From NCBI GenBank assembly GCA_034769895.1, contig CM068367.1, positions 319,783,662 to 319,847,661 of the forward strand: a stretch of DNA of 64,000 nt. The letters run 5' to 3'. A program made the translations under genes and the position numbers. The notes under the pieces are model-generated. The model had not been told where the DNA came from and made no database searches. It saw only the letters and a list, made by a program, of their open reading frames with translations. The stretch comes from Magicicada septendecula (taxonomy: Eukaryota > Arthropoda > Insecta > Hemiptera > Cicadidae). Of this stretch, positions 24,403-35,690 are shown piece after piece. Each line of letters opens with the position of its first letter. The stretch's first letter is position 1.

Positions 24403-24699
24403 ACTAAAAATATGCAATTTAACTTTAACGTAAAGTTAATTTTCAAGTGTTACAGTTAAGCCTTTCACAATGTACAACGTACATTGTATGACACCACCTT
24501 CTACGATAGGAGCAACAGCAACAACAGAAAATTAAATATATTGACGAATTTTTTACAAATTTATTAAAGAATATGGAAACTATTAATTACAGAAATACAT
24601 TAAATGAAGTAATAAAAAAACTCAAATGTGTAGTTTCTGTTAATATATTTATTATAAGTCCAACACGGTATACGTGTTCATGCACCAGATATATATATA

Positions 24700-26970
24700 C
24701 AGTAGAACTTGGCTAATTCGAAGCCGAAGGGACCAGTAAAAAATTCAAATTAGGAAAGTTTTAATAAGGGTAGAAAAATCAAATCAAAAACCAAAATTCA
24801 ATAAAGCAATATTTTATTTTATTATTTCCTTATACATATGTATTACAAACATATAAACACATTTCAGTACAAAATATAGCATTTACAGTTTTTTAAAAAA
24901 GCTAGAAACTTTTGATTGCATTTTGCAGTTAATACACTGAGTTGTAGTAAACTCTTCAAGTTTATTAAGTGCTTGGAAAATAGTGTCACTTACGTTCTGC
25001 TGTCCTTCAACAAACCGTCTCAAGTCTTGAATGTAATTTGATGCCTGTGAAGTCGTTGGAATCGGTATCTCTGGAAGTTCTAGCTGGTCCCCTTCTTCAT
25101 CTGAAGATGCACCATCATTTCTTTTGTTCATAACATCAGCCACGATCTCTGCATCTGTCTGTTCACCGCACACCGCCAAGTCTTCATCCATGTTTACAAA
25201 CTCTTCGTAACGAATACCTGCGTCATGTACAACATCTTCCCAGTTATCCGCAGTGGGTACGACTTCTCTAGCAGCTTTATTCTCCTCTTCACCGTCAATG
25301 TGGCAGAAACCACCTTTATGAAAGCAATTAGCAATTGTTTTTTGCGTAACTTGGTCCCAAGCACTGTTGCACATGCGGGCAGCTTGAAGGATGTTAATCT
25401 TGATATTTTCGTGCTCATCTAAATAAGCACCTGACAGAATGTTTTGGACCACAAGCCCTCTTTAAAAATGCTTAAAGTTTTTTATTACTCCTTGGTCCAT
25501 AGGTTGAACTACTGAAGTCATGTTTGGGGGGAAAAACACATCTTTTACATTTTCCATCACAGGAATAGTGTTGTGTGCTGTACAGTTGTCAATAAACAAG
25601 ACGATTCTTCTGATTTGATTCCGAAATTTCCTGTTGATTTTCAAAAGCCATCTTTCAAAAATTTCACCTGTAATCCAAGCTTTATTGTTTGATTCATATT
25701 CAACTGGTTTTGTTTTTACATTTTTGAAACAACGTGGGTTGGCTGACTTCCCTATCTTTAGCAAAGGCAGTTTTTCTGAGCCATCCATGTTTGCTCCGAC
25801 TAAAAGTGTTATGTGCTCCTTGCTGTGTTTGCCGCCACTACAACTTTCTCCTTTAAAAGCAAGTGTTTTGTCGGGGGTGCATTTGAAGAATAAGCCTGTC
25901 TCGTCTACGTTAAAAATGTCTTTAGCATCTATCAGAAACATTTGCAACAAATCGTCTTTCCATGAATTTGCAGCTTCAACGTCAACAGATCCACTTTCCC
26001 CACAAACAGTTTTGAAAGACATGCCATTCCTTTCTTTAAAACCATCGAGCCAACCAGTGCTGGCCTTACAAAATTTTTCCCTAAGCTAGATGCGAATTCC
26101 TCAGCTTTGGCTCTGACGAGGGGCCCACTGACTGGAATTTTTTTGTCCCTTGCTTGCTTAAACCACTTCACTACACATTCATCCACGTCAGGATTTTCTG
26201 GTCCTCGCTCTCTTTTACTATCTTTGTTGCTGGCTTTACACACACATTATTCAAAATCTTTTCTTTATATTTTAGATATGTTGACAGTGTATTTGGCGGT
26301 ATCCCGAATTCCTTAGCAATTTCAGATTTTTTTTTGTCACTTTTCCACTTCCCGAATAACGGCAACTTTTTCGGCAAATGTTAATGATTTGTATTGGGTC
26401 CGTGTTGGTTTTGAAAGGGCCATGATGAACACACAACACAATAAAACTGCACAATAAGCATCACTAAAACACACCAGTCTGTATATACAGTACTGTATAA
26501 AGAAAGGAACGGTCTCTCACTACAGGACGCAGCTCGCACAGTAGAAACTCAAAAAGACTTACCCCTTCCACGAATGCAGGCAGACTGAACTGAAAGCAAC
26601 AGTGAGGGTGGCTGACTGATGAGGCGTGGAACAAGGGACAATGGCGGACAGTACTGTTACACGAGCCAGTCACATGTCATCGCGAGATACTGGCGCCAAT
26701 TCCACGAATTTGACACGTGTCTGTTCACAAAAGACGATGCCTGCTTGTCTGTTTCCAGTCGTGTCTCTATTGTTATGTGGTCTAGCCCATACTCCAGGCA
26801 ATTTTATGTATTTTGAGCAATATTTTTATTTCGAATTAACCAAAAAAAAGTTCGAAATTACAGACAATGTTTTTGCACAGTTTTACATAGGGTATTCAAG
26901 GGACCACGGTAAAAGTTCGAATTATCCACGAATTCAAATTATGCACGTTTGAATTAGCCAAGTTCTACTG
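24700..26970 (-). mobile_element. pogo/Tigger-type DNA transposon (Tc1/mariner superfamily)
   Basis: Terminal inverted repeats CAGTAGAACTTGGCTAATTC at 24700 and its reverse complement ending at 26970 are flanked by TA on both sides (24698-24699 and 26971-26972). Length is 2271 bp, close to a full-length Tigger or pogo element. Subterminal TTCGAATTA-type words recur at both ends. The interior encodes a decayed minus-strand transposase. Confidence 0.92.
24883..26423 (-). pseudogene. pogo-type transposase, decayed
   Basis: The start at 26423 gives MALSKPTRTQYKSLTFAEKV, a psq-type helix-turn-helix followed by KKKSEIAKEFGIPPNTLST. Next comes a CENP-B-type HTH (DECVVKWFKQARDKKIPVSG, RAKAEEFASSLG), then the DDE catalytic core with FNVDETGLFFKCTPDKT, RRIVLFIDNCTAHNT and PPNMTSVVQPMDQGVIKNF. 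The acidic C-terminus ends CKMQSKVSSFFKKL. It is inactive: a frameshift lies after the first HTH in an A run near 26330, another lies near 26050, and an in-frame TAA follows KNFKHF at 25464-25462. The family is certain from the motifs and ends. Confidence 0.9.
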
Positions 26971-27115
26971 TATTTATTTTGTCGACTCATAATCCAGAAC
27001 ATGTAATGTGTTTTGTATGTTGTCTCTACAATAAATTCAACCCTGGCTGAATTTCCCCATTGCGAACATACTCCAATTGCAAAATTTTACTACTATGATT
27101 GCCACGATTAAAACA

Positions 27116-27390
27116 ACAAAGCATGTGTGTGCACCGCGAGTGCACATGCGTGCGACGTGCGACGTACCAGAGCGCGTGCTGGAGTCAATGCAAGGCGCGT
27201 GGTTGCACTGACCCCCAACATGCAGAGTGCATCACAGGACATGTGTCGGCTCAGCGGTGCAGTGTGAGTCTGTACGCGCGGGCAACACATGTACACGCTT
27301 ACCAGAGTGCGTGTTGAAGTCAATGCAAGGCGCGCGCTTGCACTGACTCCCAAGATCCAGACTGCAACGCAGGACGTGTCCTCCAAACAG
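27116..27390 (+). repeat. GC-rich two-unit direct repeat
   Basis: ACCAGAGCGCGTGCTGGAGT at about 27165 and ACCAGAGTGCGTGTTGAAGT at about 27300 each begin a unit. Both continue CAATGCAAGGCGCG, TTGCACTGAC and AGGAC(A/G)TGT. The period is about 135. It is an island of high GC and many CpG in AT-rich intron, 480 bases upstream of a tuberin exon. Overlapping cysteine-rich frames on both strands are by-products of base composition. Confidence 0.75.
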
Positions 27391-27865
27391 GTGTGTGAGT
27401 GTGATGCCCGTATCCTAATTGTGACACTCAGAATAGCAACAATTCCATTACCTGGAGTATTTCACAGTGGATAAAGGAGCCACAAGTTGAATTTATCTGC
27501 AGAGACACATCTGTTATCATTGCCGGCTTGAATTAAACTAAATAATTTCATTTACTTTCTATCAGTTGCTCAGAAACGAACAACTTATTGTTATTAACAA
27601 TCACAACAATGAAAAATGGTTTCTTTTCTAATTGCTTTACTATTTTATTTATTCTTCATACATTTATTTATAAGTTTTATTCTTACTTTATACAAATAAA
27701 AAAATTTTTGTTGTTATATACGTAATAGATTTTCAAGCATTTACTGTTAATACAAATTAATTCTTTGAGGTTCTGTACACAAATACTGCTAGAGGTACCA
27801 AATCAGTAATAAGTAAGTGATCAAACTGTATAACATTATATAAATGTGTACATCTCGTGTTACAG
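27391..27865. other. TSC2 intron end, no feature recognised
   Basis: AT-rich intron leading to the acceptor at 27865. I see no gene or repeat boundary. Confidence 0.6.
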
Positions 27866-28034
27866 GCGACTTTATGAAGATGAAATAGTGGAACGAATTG
27901 TGCTGCCACATTTGGACCACGTTGACCATGAAAACGATTTAGCTGTTCGCAATTCTGCAGCCCAGCTGTTAGTTGACTTATGTTTAGATTGTGAAACAAA
28001 ACGTTGCCTGGACTTAATGGACATACTGGAAAAG
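27866..28034 (+). CDS. TSC2: Tuberin (TSC2) internal exon 2
   Basis: One base completes the split arginine and 56 codons follow (RLYEDEIVERIVLPHLDHV ... AAQLLVDLCLDCETKRC ... DILEK). The pattern matches the vertebrate tuberin stretch with FYEEELI, QLLVDLAEGC and LLDIIEKV. Splice sites are TTACAG before and GTATAA after. The exon ends in phase 0, which agrees with the next exon at 29879. The segment is part of the tuberin helical-repeat scaffold rather than the GAP domain. No break is seen and codon use looks ordinary for an AT-rich host gene. Confidence 0.94.
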
Positions 28035-28967
28035 GTATAATAATAGTCACACATATCAGCAGTGGTGTAATTTTAATGCTCTATAATTATTGTAAAAGAT
28101 TCATTTATTAGGAAAACTTCATTTTTGAACCTCTGTCTGTTAATATTTGTCCATATTCCAGTTGCAAAGCTACATGTAATTTAATGTGGTTCCATGTTCA
28201 ACTTTATTCTTATAGGTGTCTGTGCTAGATGCATCCTGTTTCAATATGATGATCGTAGTCAACTTCCTTCTGTTTGTGTCCCTAGAGTTTTTGAACCAGC
28301 TTCTTCCTGCCCACCTTTTAACATGCACAGACTATTGGCATCCCCTCCCCAGCAAATCATTTAGATACTACATATCAGTTTTTTCTTATTCTCACTTTTT
28401 CACAAATGTTTCTTACTAGTATTATAACTGTTGCTACGTAGGACATTAATTGTAATGTACTAATTGTCAGATGCATGTGATTTGTAATTTAAGAGTAATA
28501 TTTAGGATTTTATGGATAGTAAGTAATGTAGTAGATGGATCAGTTGACACATAAATAATTGGTTAGTTGATCGAAAAAGTAGTCAAAGAAATGTTTATCA
28601 TCGTATTACTGTTGCCGTAATCTGATTTTCAAAGATACATTAACATATAAAATTTCCTGTGTGCAATCAGTGTGTACCATTTTACAGTATATTTAACCAC
28701 TCACTTCAGTCCATATGACAACTTAATGCATGCTGATCTGATGTATAACTTTCAGTTAGCAAGTATTGTGTACAAAATAATTGATGTTATTATAGAAATT
28801 ATTAAAAAAAAATTAAATGTAACTTCCTTCACAATCAATGAATATTTTTGAAACATAACTGTTTTAAAATTTAGTAGAGACTTTATGCTTAAACTTTTCT
28901 CAACTGTGCACAAGTATATTTCGTACATTAAAAGTGAATACCAAAAGTATTATATGTGTATAGCTAA
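28035..28967. other. TSC2 intron, no feature recognised
   Basis: AT-rich intron downstream of exon 2. The open frame at 28216-28419 has no recognisable domain. The last three bases are TAA, the target duplication of the following element. Confidence 0.6.
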
Positions 28968-29702
28968 AGGCCCCTACACACCTTCCAATCCAATCTGATC
29001 CGATGTCCTAAATGTAGGATGAAAATAACAAATTGTATAGTGTGTAGGACGATCGTCCTTACAAAAAAGTGGGGATCTGATTTAGGAAGGTCGGGCAGTC
29101 CTCCCCATCTGACTAGCCGACTTAGGACAGATCCCCCTCCACCTTCCATCCTAGATCGTAGAGTGATTAGCACAGTCGGGCGTCAGTTCCGATTAGTTGT
29201 TTCTTTTTTTTTTCAGTGAACTGCAAGTTGCTGAACGTGTTTTTCATTTTGTTTTGAGTATATAGTGAGTAAAATGGCTAAAGATGAATGTACAAATATT
29301 TTATTGAACTCGCAAAATGGTATTACGTTTTTCTATAAACGGCTTTACCATTCTCAGCAATTCCATAAAACATTGTTCATTCATTCGTAAAAAATTCGGA
29401 AATCATCCGAGTTCAATTGCTTCAACAATATCGAATGGGTAAATTTCTTTCTTTCCGTTAACCACTTTTTGGCCCAAAATTTCCTTTCTGGTGGGGGTTT
29501 TTGGAGGATCAACAGTGTTGTAAGAGCAACCCCGATTTTTTGACAAAAATGGTGCCATTATGAGGGTGTGACCATGTCGGAAATCTCAATGGTACTGACT
29601 AAAATGACGAGATCGCAGAAAGAAATTGGACAGTATGGGTCGCGATCTCCTTTCCTAAATAGGAGATCGGATCGGATTGGATTGGAAGGTGTGTAGGGGC
29701 CT
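28968..29702. mobile_element. Harbinger/PIF-like non-autonomous element (735 bp)
   Basis: Inverted ends AGGCCCCTACACACCTTCCA and the complementary GGAAGGTGTGTAGGGGCCT extend over about 35 bases with few mismatches. TAA flanks both sides (28965-28967, 29703-29705), which fits the PIF/Harbinger TWA target. The interior shows only broken frames, one starting MAKDECTNILLN at about 29274, so it is a deletion derivative or decayed copy. Confidence 0.8.
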
Positions 29703-29878
29703 TAAACAACTAAGAACATAAATTATGTGCACTATACATGGTTATGTAATCTAAAAATATTTGATGTAAGAAGTTACTGAATGTTTATCACGGAGGTAGA
29801 ACAGAAGTAATATGTGTGTCAGCAAACATTTGCACGTAGGAGAGGGCAATAGAATGTTTAAAAGTGTTGCTGTTCCAG

Positions 29879-30109
29879 TTGATGATGCGGGCATTTGATC
29901 ACCATGAACCCAGTCATCCAGGTTTGACTGAAGCAGAAGCAGCAGATGTCAAAACAGTAGTCAGTGGAGTTATAAAAATGTTCACATCGTATATATACGT
30001 ACTACCATCTGCACATGCTGTCAAGGCGTACAAAATGTTAGTTACATATATTGAAAGGCATTATGGAAAGCCTGTTGTGTTTGAACAAGTCACAATTATT
30101 CGTTACATG
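29879..30109 (+). CDS. TSC2: Tuberin (TSC2) internal exon 3
   Basis: Exactly 77 codons in phase 0 at both ends. It begins LMMRAFDHHEPSHPGLTEAE, continues DVKTVVSGVIKMF and YVLPSAHAVKAYKMLVTYI, and ends VTIIRYM. This corresponds to the vertebrate tuberin stretch with DVKTAVLGLLVILQ and LPASHATRVYEMLVSHI. The acceptor is TTCCAG and the donor GTAAGT. Open reading continues into the intron for 189 bases to the TAA stop ending at 30298, but that extension has no tuberin-like content and follows a strong donor, so I end the exon at 30109. Confidence 0.95.
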
Positions 30110-31346
30110 GTAAGTTGTAAATATTTTACTTTCAACTGTATATTTACATGTATTGTCTGTAAACAAGTATATGTAAGAACTATGTATATTAGTACTAGAA
30201 TTTTCAAACATTTGAAGTCCCTTTTTCGTTTGTTAGTCAGTTTTGTATTTAGTATTAAATGTCTTACACATTTATGCACTGCATTTGTACAAGTATAAAT
30301 TCATTAAAAATGGGAGTAATTTGTACCTAAAAGGTCCTTCCTGGAAGTGTTATTTAGGCATGCTCCTTAACATAATGTGTGACAATGGAGTTTAGTATGT
30401 AGGTTTAGTTTTACAATAGTTTGTGAATACAGTAATCACTGTGACTATTTTTGTAGTTTCTATATGTATTTGCATGCTTTAAGTTGATGGAGAGCTAGCC
30501 AAATGTGGCTTTGTTGTGAGTATCAGATGTGCATTAGCAAAATCTAATAAAAAATGCAATTCAGTGTTAAAAGTGTAGTTTAATCACTTTCATTTTTTAT
30601 GTTTTCATCTACTTTGTTTATTTAAAGCTTTTATAAGGCTGCTGCTACAGATTTGATATTATCATGAATATTTTCTTATCCTTGTTGAAATGCCTTGCAT
30701 GTTTTTTTTTACCACACATTGTATTTTGATACAATCTTTGTGAATTTAGCAATAAAACTATTGACTGGATATGTGCATTGATTAAAGGTATTGATTGCAT
30801 ATTGGTTGATTATATCTGCTTTCAAAAACCTAACGTTTCCTTGATATTTATGGTCATTAGACTGGTCATTTCACTGAGAGTGTACGTGATTAGTAGAAAC
30901 CACAAAAGAATTTTAAATTTCAGAAAATAACTGTAGTAAATATATTTTATTTCATTCATTTTAACGTATCTCTCTCTATAAAAAAAGGTAAAGTGGTATC
31001 AAAACATGAATTTTAGCTATGAATTATAATATTAAAAGTTGCATAGTCATTTTTCTAAATATGCGTGTGGACTAAAGGTAATGTAATAGTACCACTGTAC
31101 ATTCAGTTGACATCCACATAGTAAACCAGTTATCCTAAAATGAAGAGCACTTTTCTTAAATTATGAACTCTGGTGGTTTTATCACTACATAAAACATTTG
31201 GCCAGGTAGTCATATCTTCATATACATTTATATTTTGTTAAACTTGATATATGTATTTTAGATGTATACCATCTTAAGTGTGTTACCTTTAAGTATTTAA
31301 ACATTGTGAATTTCAATAGTGAGACAAATAATTATGTAATCTTTAG
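30110..31346. other. TSC2 intron, no feature recognised
   Basis: AT-rich, with GTAAGT at its start and TTTAG at its end. No repeat boundary or second gene is seen. Confidence 0.6.
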
Positions 31347-31581
31347 ATTCTAGAGTGTTTCCTGAGGTTAAGAGTAGACTCATCATTCCGATTAGGATAT
31401 CCCCAACAGAATGCAGGTATGAGATACAGCCCATATTTGATAGTGGAACATAGAGTGGCACCACCATCACCACCGCCACCAACAAGTCCTGCTCCAGGTT
31501 CATATCCAGCAGCAGAAGTGACTTATCTCTCTCTTACACTTGCTTGTAGAGCTGTCGTTACCTGCCTTATACAGGAGCTTG
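31347..31581 (+). CDS. TSC2: Tuberin (TSC2) internal exon 4, with proline-rich loop
   Basis: The exon encodes ILECFLRLRVDSSFRLGYP, then MRYSPYLIVEH, a proline-rich loop (APPSPPPPTSPAPG), and LSLTLACRAVVTCLIQEL plus one base of a split codon. Vertebrate tuberin has LLLLRADSLHRLGLP, FSPYCVC, a proline-rich loop and a helical stretch ending LLQCLKQE at the same place, so the loop position is conserved even though its sequence is not. The acceptor is TTTAG and the donor GTATGT. The final G joins AG of the next exon to give glutamate. A shorter reverse-strand frame across this exon is a shadow. Confidence 0.95.
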
Positions 31582-32527
31582 GTATGTTTATTAAGTAAAG
31601 TGAGTTGTAACGTTGGTTGTAGTGTTAAATTAGTTGGTGTCTCTTAGCATAAAAGATTAGTAAAATTTGTTATAGCTTCATGTAATTAAATATATTAAAT
31701 TTGAATATACATTATATATTACATGTTGCATATGTAATAAAATGCATATATGAATATATTAATTAAATCTGAATGTTCTATTCATGTATGATTGCAACTT
31801 CTGTTAAATGATTTGTTAATTTATTACTTTTTAATCTTTAAATTTAATCATTCTTAGTGATATGCACTGCTTTCAGGTGAGAGAGAACATGTGTTTAAGT
31901 TGCTGTTGTTTTGTTTTCTGTCAGTAACTGTAGAAAAAAATAATGATTAAGAACAATTTAACTACACTTTTGCTCAGTTTTTGTAATTACAAAAAATCCA
32001 ATGTGGTTTATTTTAAGTGACTCATTCAGTTCTGTATATTTTTAAACATAATTTTGCTCATGAGAGTATTTTTATTTAATTTAGAATGTGTTATGATAAC
32101 TAAGTATGATAACATAGTGAACAATTTTTCATGTAGGTTTTACTGTACTCCAAATTACTATCCACAGTTTTCTGTGTATCTGTTGTAATTTGTTTGTCTG
32201 TTGTAACTTAATATGTTTCTCTAAATTCAGTCAGCATAATGATGTGTCCAGGTACATACAATCCTTTTCCAAATATTTTCTGTCCTTTCTGGTTCTGCAT
32301 TATTTTAGTTTTGTTTATCTATTATATATTTTTCAGATAACTGTAACTAAAGAAAAACATTCTCTTTACTTTGTTCCATATACTTTAATGTTTTATGTTA
32401 AAACTTTAAGTATAATACGTACACTTATATTCAAACCTGACTTCTGACATTCTTAGCATATTAAATTTGTATACTGTAGTGTTCTGAGTTTGAATAGTAA
32501 AAGAGAAAAAAACATTTTTGTTTTCAG
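31582..32527. other. TSC2 intron, no feature recognised
   Basis: AT-rich with a TTTTCAG acceptor. An 85-residue frame at 32190-32447 is hydrophobic but has no family resemblance and lies entirely within the intron. Confidence 0.6.
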
Positions 32528-32646
32528 AGTGGAAAGTATTACTGTTGATTCTGCAAGAAATTGTTCAAGTCATGAAAAATAAAGCTTTGATTTTATCAAG
32601 ACAGGATAATGACATTGATAGTCTTGCCACAGCTCTTTGTTCAATG
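32528..32646 (+). CDS. TSC2: Tuberin (TSC2) internal exon 5
   Basis: A short exon of 119 bases: two bases complete the split glutamate codon and 39 codons follow (WKVLLLILQEIVQVMKNKA ... DNDIDSLATALCSM). It matches vertebrate tuberin DWKVLKLVLGRLPESL followed by VDQLCSALCSML. The acceptor is TTTTCAG and the donor GTTAGT. The exon starts in phase 1 as the upstream exon requires and ends in phase 0. It is shorter than the length at which an ORF scan would flag it, so phase and homology are the only support, but both are clear. Confidence 0.93.
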
Positions 32647-33364
32647 GTTAGTTAATTTTATTTTTTTCGTATGTGACAGTTCTGTTATTGTTAATGGATG
32701 AAATTATATTGTACATGATACATTGTTTACAGATTTGTGTTACAAAAATATTTTTTATGTTATTTGTTTTTATTAATTAATATTCAGTTGTATTAAATAA
32801 ACTTGTTAAATAATATAGTAATTTTTTCACAGTCACCATTTTTTATCATCTCCCAGTTTGAGAATTATATAACTGTATTAGAATTTTGTTAGTTTCTGAA
32901 AAACCTCTTTAAGGATTTCAGATGAATTCATATGCAAGATCTCTCAATGTAAAAACTGAAGCAGTATCTTCTATACCAATTACCAGTCCTTGACAAATTG
33001 ATCAAATATTTATTTTAATTTACGACACCTGAATATATTGCAATTATGGTTATATTGTCTAATCCAGCAAAAATGGCATTTACTTATTTTATTGGTGATA
33101 TAGCTGGATAACAAAATTAAGCTACTTTTTGGAATCACTTCGACATTGTTACTAAGACAGAGTACATTTTTTGTAGGTTGCTAAGTGTAAGGGTATTTGT
33201 TTCAGATATAATAATTCCATTTGGATCAGTTTGTTTGTAATAATTCATCGTAGATTGTTGTACACCATTCTTTTATGACTTCAGTTATAACGTATTATTA
33301 ACTGTGATAGTTCTGTCATTCCAAAAGTCAACCTCAAGGTCCCTCTTCCTTTTGTCTTTGTCTA
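32647..33364. other. TSC2 intron, no feature recognised
   Basis: AT-rich sequence between exon 5 and the mariner copy. No gene is seen. Confidence 0.6.
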
Positions 33365-34555
33365 CGAGGAGTGTTTGATAAGTCACTGCAAAAATAAAGA
33401 AGACACAATTTTTCGGGAAAAATCTTTTTTTATTTCTCAACATAAACTCTTTCCAAGATTACACACTTAGTCCAATGATGCTAAAGTTTTTCGATCCCAT
33501 CCTTTAAAGTATGATTTATCCAAGTCTTCGATGATGTTTTGGTAATAACTTCATCATTTCTCGTAAATATGTTTCCAGGAAGCCACTTCTTCAAATTTGG
33601 AACTATTGTCTGAGGATGCTAAGTCTGGTGAGATGGTGAGAAGTGTGAGCACAGTTGCTAAGTCTGATCACAGTTTCAGAAGTGTGAGCTTCAACTGCAT
33701 TACAAGAGTTGCAAGGTGCATTGTCTTGGAAAAAAAACCTTCTTTTTCATCAAATGTGGTCATTTTTTCTTTATTTCCTCGTTTAGACAATCCAGCAGAG
33801 ATGCATGGTATTCACTTTCACTTTTTTTTGGAGTTAGTTCTCCTACTGCAACCCACTGTTTTGACTGTTCTTTGGTTTCAGGTTGGTAGTGATGTATCCA
33901 AGTTTCAACAACTGTTATGAAACAGCATAAAATTCTTCTGGATTACATTGAAACAGCTCCAAACCGTGTTTAGAAATGTTTATTCGTTCACGCTTTAGAT
34001 CAGTTGTGAGCAAACGCGGCACCCATCTTGTGGACAGTTTTCACATGTGTAAATGTTCGTGTAAAATATAAAGCACCCGTTTATTTGAGATTCCTGTTGT
34101 CTTAGCGATTTCACAAACTTTCAATTGTCAGTCCTCCGTACCATACCATGGATTTTATCAGTATTTTCTACAGTTGTAACCTCAGCAGGCCGTCCAGAAT
34201 GGTCAGCATTGTTTGTGCTCATGTGACCACTATGAAAATAACCAAACAATTTGTAAACTGTTCTAGTCAATGGAGCTGACTCATCATACTATTTATACAG
34301 CTTGGATTTAGTTTCCTGTGCGGTTTTGCCTTTCAAAAAGTAATGTTTCATCGTCACACAAAATTCTCTTTCATACATTTTTTGTAAATCACAAAACTTG
34401 ATCAGTTCAAATGATTGGTTCAATAGAATTATGAATGTCTGTGACTTACGTGTGGTGTGTGCTCCTAGGAAAGATGCGAGAAACTAAAAGTGACGTCATT
34501 TATATACTACGAGGCCCATCTCTTGAATTTGCATGGACTTATCAAACATCCCTTG
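33365..34555 (-). mobile_element. Decayed mariner transposon
   Basis: Inverted ends around GTGTTTGATAAGTC (from 33365) and GACTTATCAAACATCC (to 34555) are flanked by TA at 33363-33364 and 34556-34557. Minus-strand frames give MYEREFCVTMKHYFLKGKT, then TRTVYKLFGYFHSGHMST and HSGRPAEVTT, the N-terminal HTH region of a mariner transposase (the family form is KWFxxFRSGxxSxxDxxRSGRP). Stops and frameshifts interrupt it, so it is dead. Length 1191 bp is close to a full mariner. Confidence 0.85.
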
Positions 34556-35126
34556 TATTTCATTTTTCCATATTCCTAGTCTGCCTAGCCTGCTTCTGCC
34601 TGTGGTTTGCCAATGCAATGCTTCTTTTTCGATTCTGTATGCAATATCTTGTATATGTCCATATCAGATTAATTGTTTCTTTTTTATGTCATCGATAATC
34701 AAATGCATAATTTCTTGTATTGGCCATAGATAGCTTAAAGCTGTAGTTTTTCATATGGTTTGGTTAGTTTTTTATTGTTTGTATAGCATACGTGTCTTGA
34801 TGCCATACATATAACAATATGTGCCTGTATACTATACATTTATACATGTACTTCTTCATAAAAGCTATCCAATTCAGCAATCTGCAGCCAAATCCTTAAT
34901 AAGAATTGATGAAAAATTATGCCATTCTTCTTTGTAAAATATTTTTACAATTCCGAGATGTTTTGCTTGTGCTGTACCTACTATAATAATAGTGTATATT
35001 GTGCCAGTTACGATACTACGTCAGAGATTGATTGAATGTTTGGCTTATGTATTAAAATTAATATACTATTGTATTGACAAAATGTTGAGTTTATTTTAAA
35101 TATTGTTCATTCCTGATTGTGTTTAG
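34556..35126. other. TSC2 intron, no feature recognised
   Basis: AT-rich, ending in the GTTTAG acceptor of exon 6. Confidence 0.6.
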
Positions 35127-35295
35127 GTGAGTGATAAGAGTTTATGCCTGCCTGATACACTTCGAAACACACCACCTAAATTCACACGATCTGAGTTTCA
35201 TGGTTATGTTTTTCCAGTATTAGCATCACTGTCATCATATCATTCACAACTGGAGCCAAGTTTGCAACAACGCTTGATTAAGTGCCTTGAATTCG
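35127..35295 (+). CDS. TSC2: Tuberin (TSC2) internal exon 6
   Basis: Encodes VSDKSLCLPDTLRNTPPKF, SEFHGYVFPVLASLSSYHSQ and QRLIKCLEF plus one base. Vertebrate tuberin has the equivalent [24 protein letters not shown] and MVYCLEQG. The acceptor is GTTTAG and the donor GTATGT. The leftover G pairs with GA of the exon at 60597 to give glycine, as in CLE(Q/F)GL. The following intron is the longest in the window, 25.3 kb, and accounts for most of the mobile DNA seen here. Confidence 0.95.
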
Positions 35296-35584
35296 GTATG
35301 TGAAATGTGGTTTATTTGTAATGAAGTAAATACAAATATTTGTATTTGTATTTGACAGGTTTCTGTTGCATTTGCTAATAGTGTGCATATTGTGTACTTG
35401 TGGCATCACTAAAAATTGTGAGCTTTGCTGCCCACTGCCCCCCCCCCCACACACACACACACACATATATCCATTATATTTATGTGAGAGGTGCTGGGAA
35501 CAATTGTGTTTGGGTTATTTACCAAATTTTGCTAGTAACAACAAAATTAATATTACGATGTGTTTAATAACAATGTGTTAAATA

Positions 35585-35690
35585 TTCAATAATTACAAAC
35601 AGAATTGTCACTGTTGCACACCACTATATAAAAATTATTCCGATTAGCGCTTTCAAGCTTCTCTGCTCGCTGTTTGTGATTATAACCACG
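35585..35690. repeat. Partial copy of the fold-back MITE found at 58850
   Basis: CTGTTGCACACCACTATA, GATTAGCGCTTTCAAGCTTC and a GCTCG word match both arms of the palindromic element at 58850-59115. Only one arm is evident here. The adjoining 35691-37132 is AT-rich intron with no recognised gene. A short (CA)n after a poly-C run lies at 35440-35465. Confidence 0.65.

Noticed and set aside
27099-27386. Cysteine-rich frames on both strands
   Set aside because: Product of a GC-rich two-unit DNA repeat; the frames overlap on opposite strands and do not keep frame between units.
29864-29878. Translation start MLLFQLMMRAF for tuberin exon 3
   Set aside because: The first codons lie before the TTCCAG acceptor; phase and homology place the exon start at 29879.
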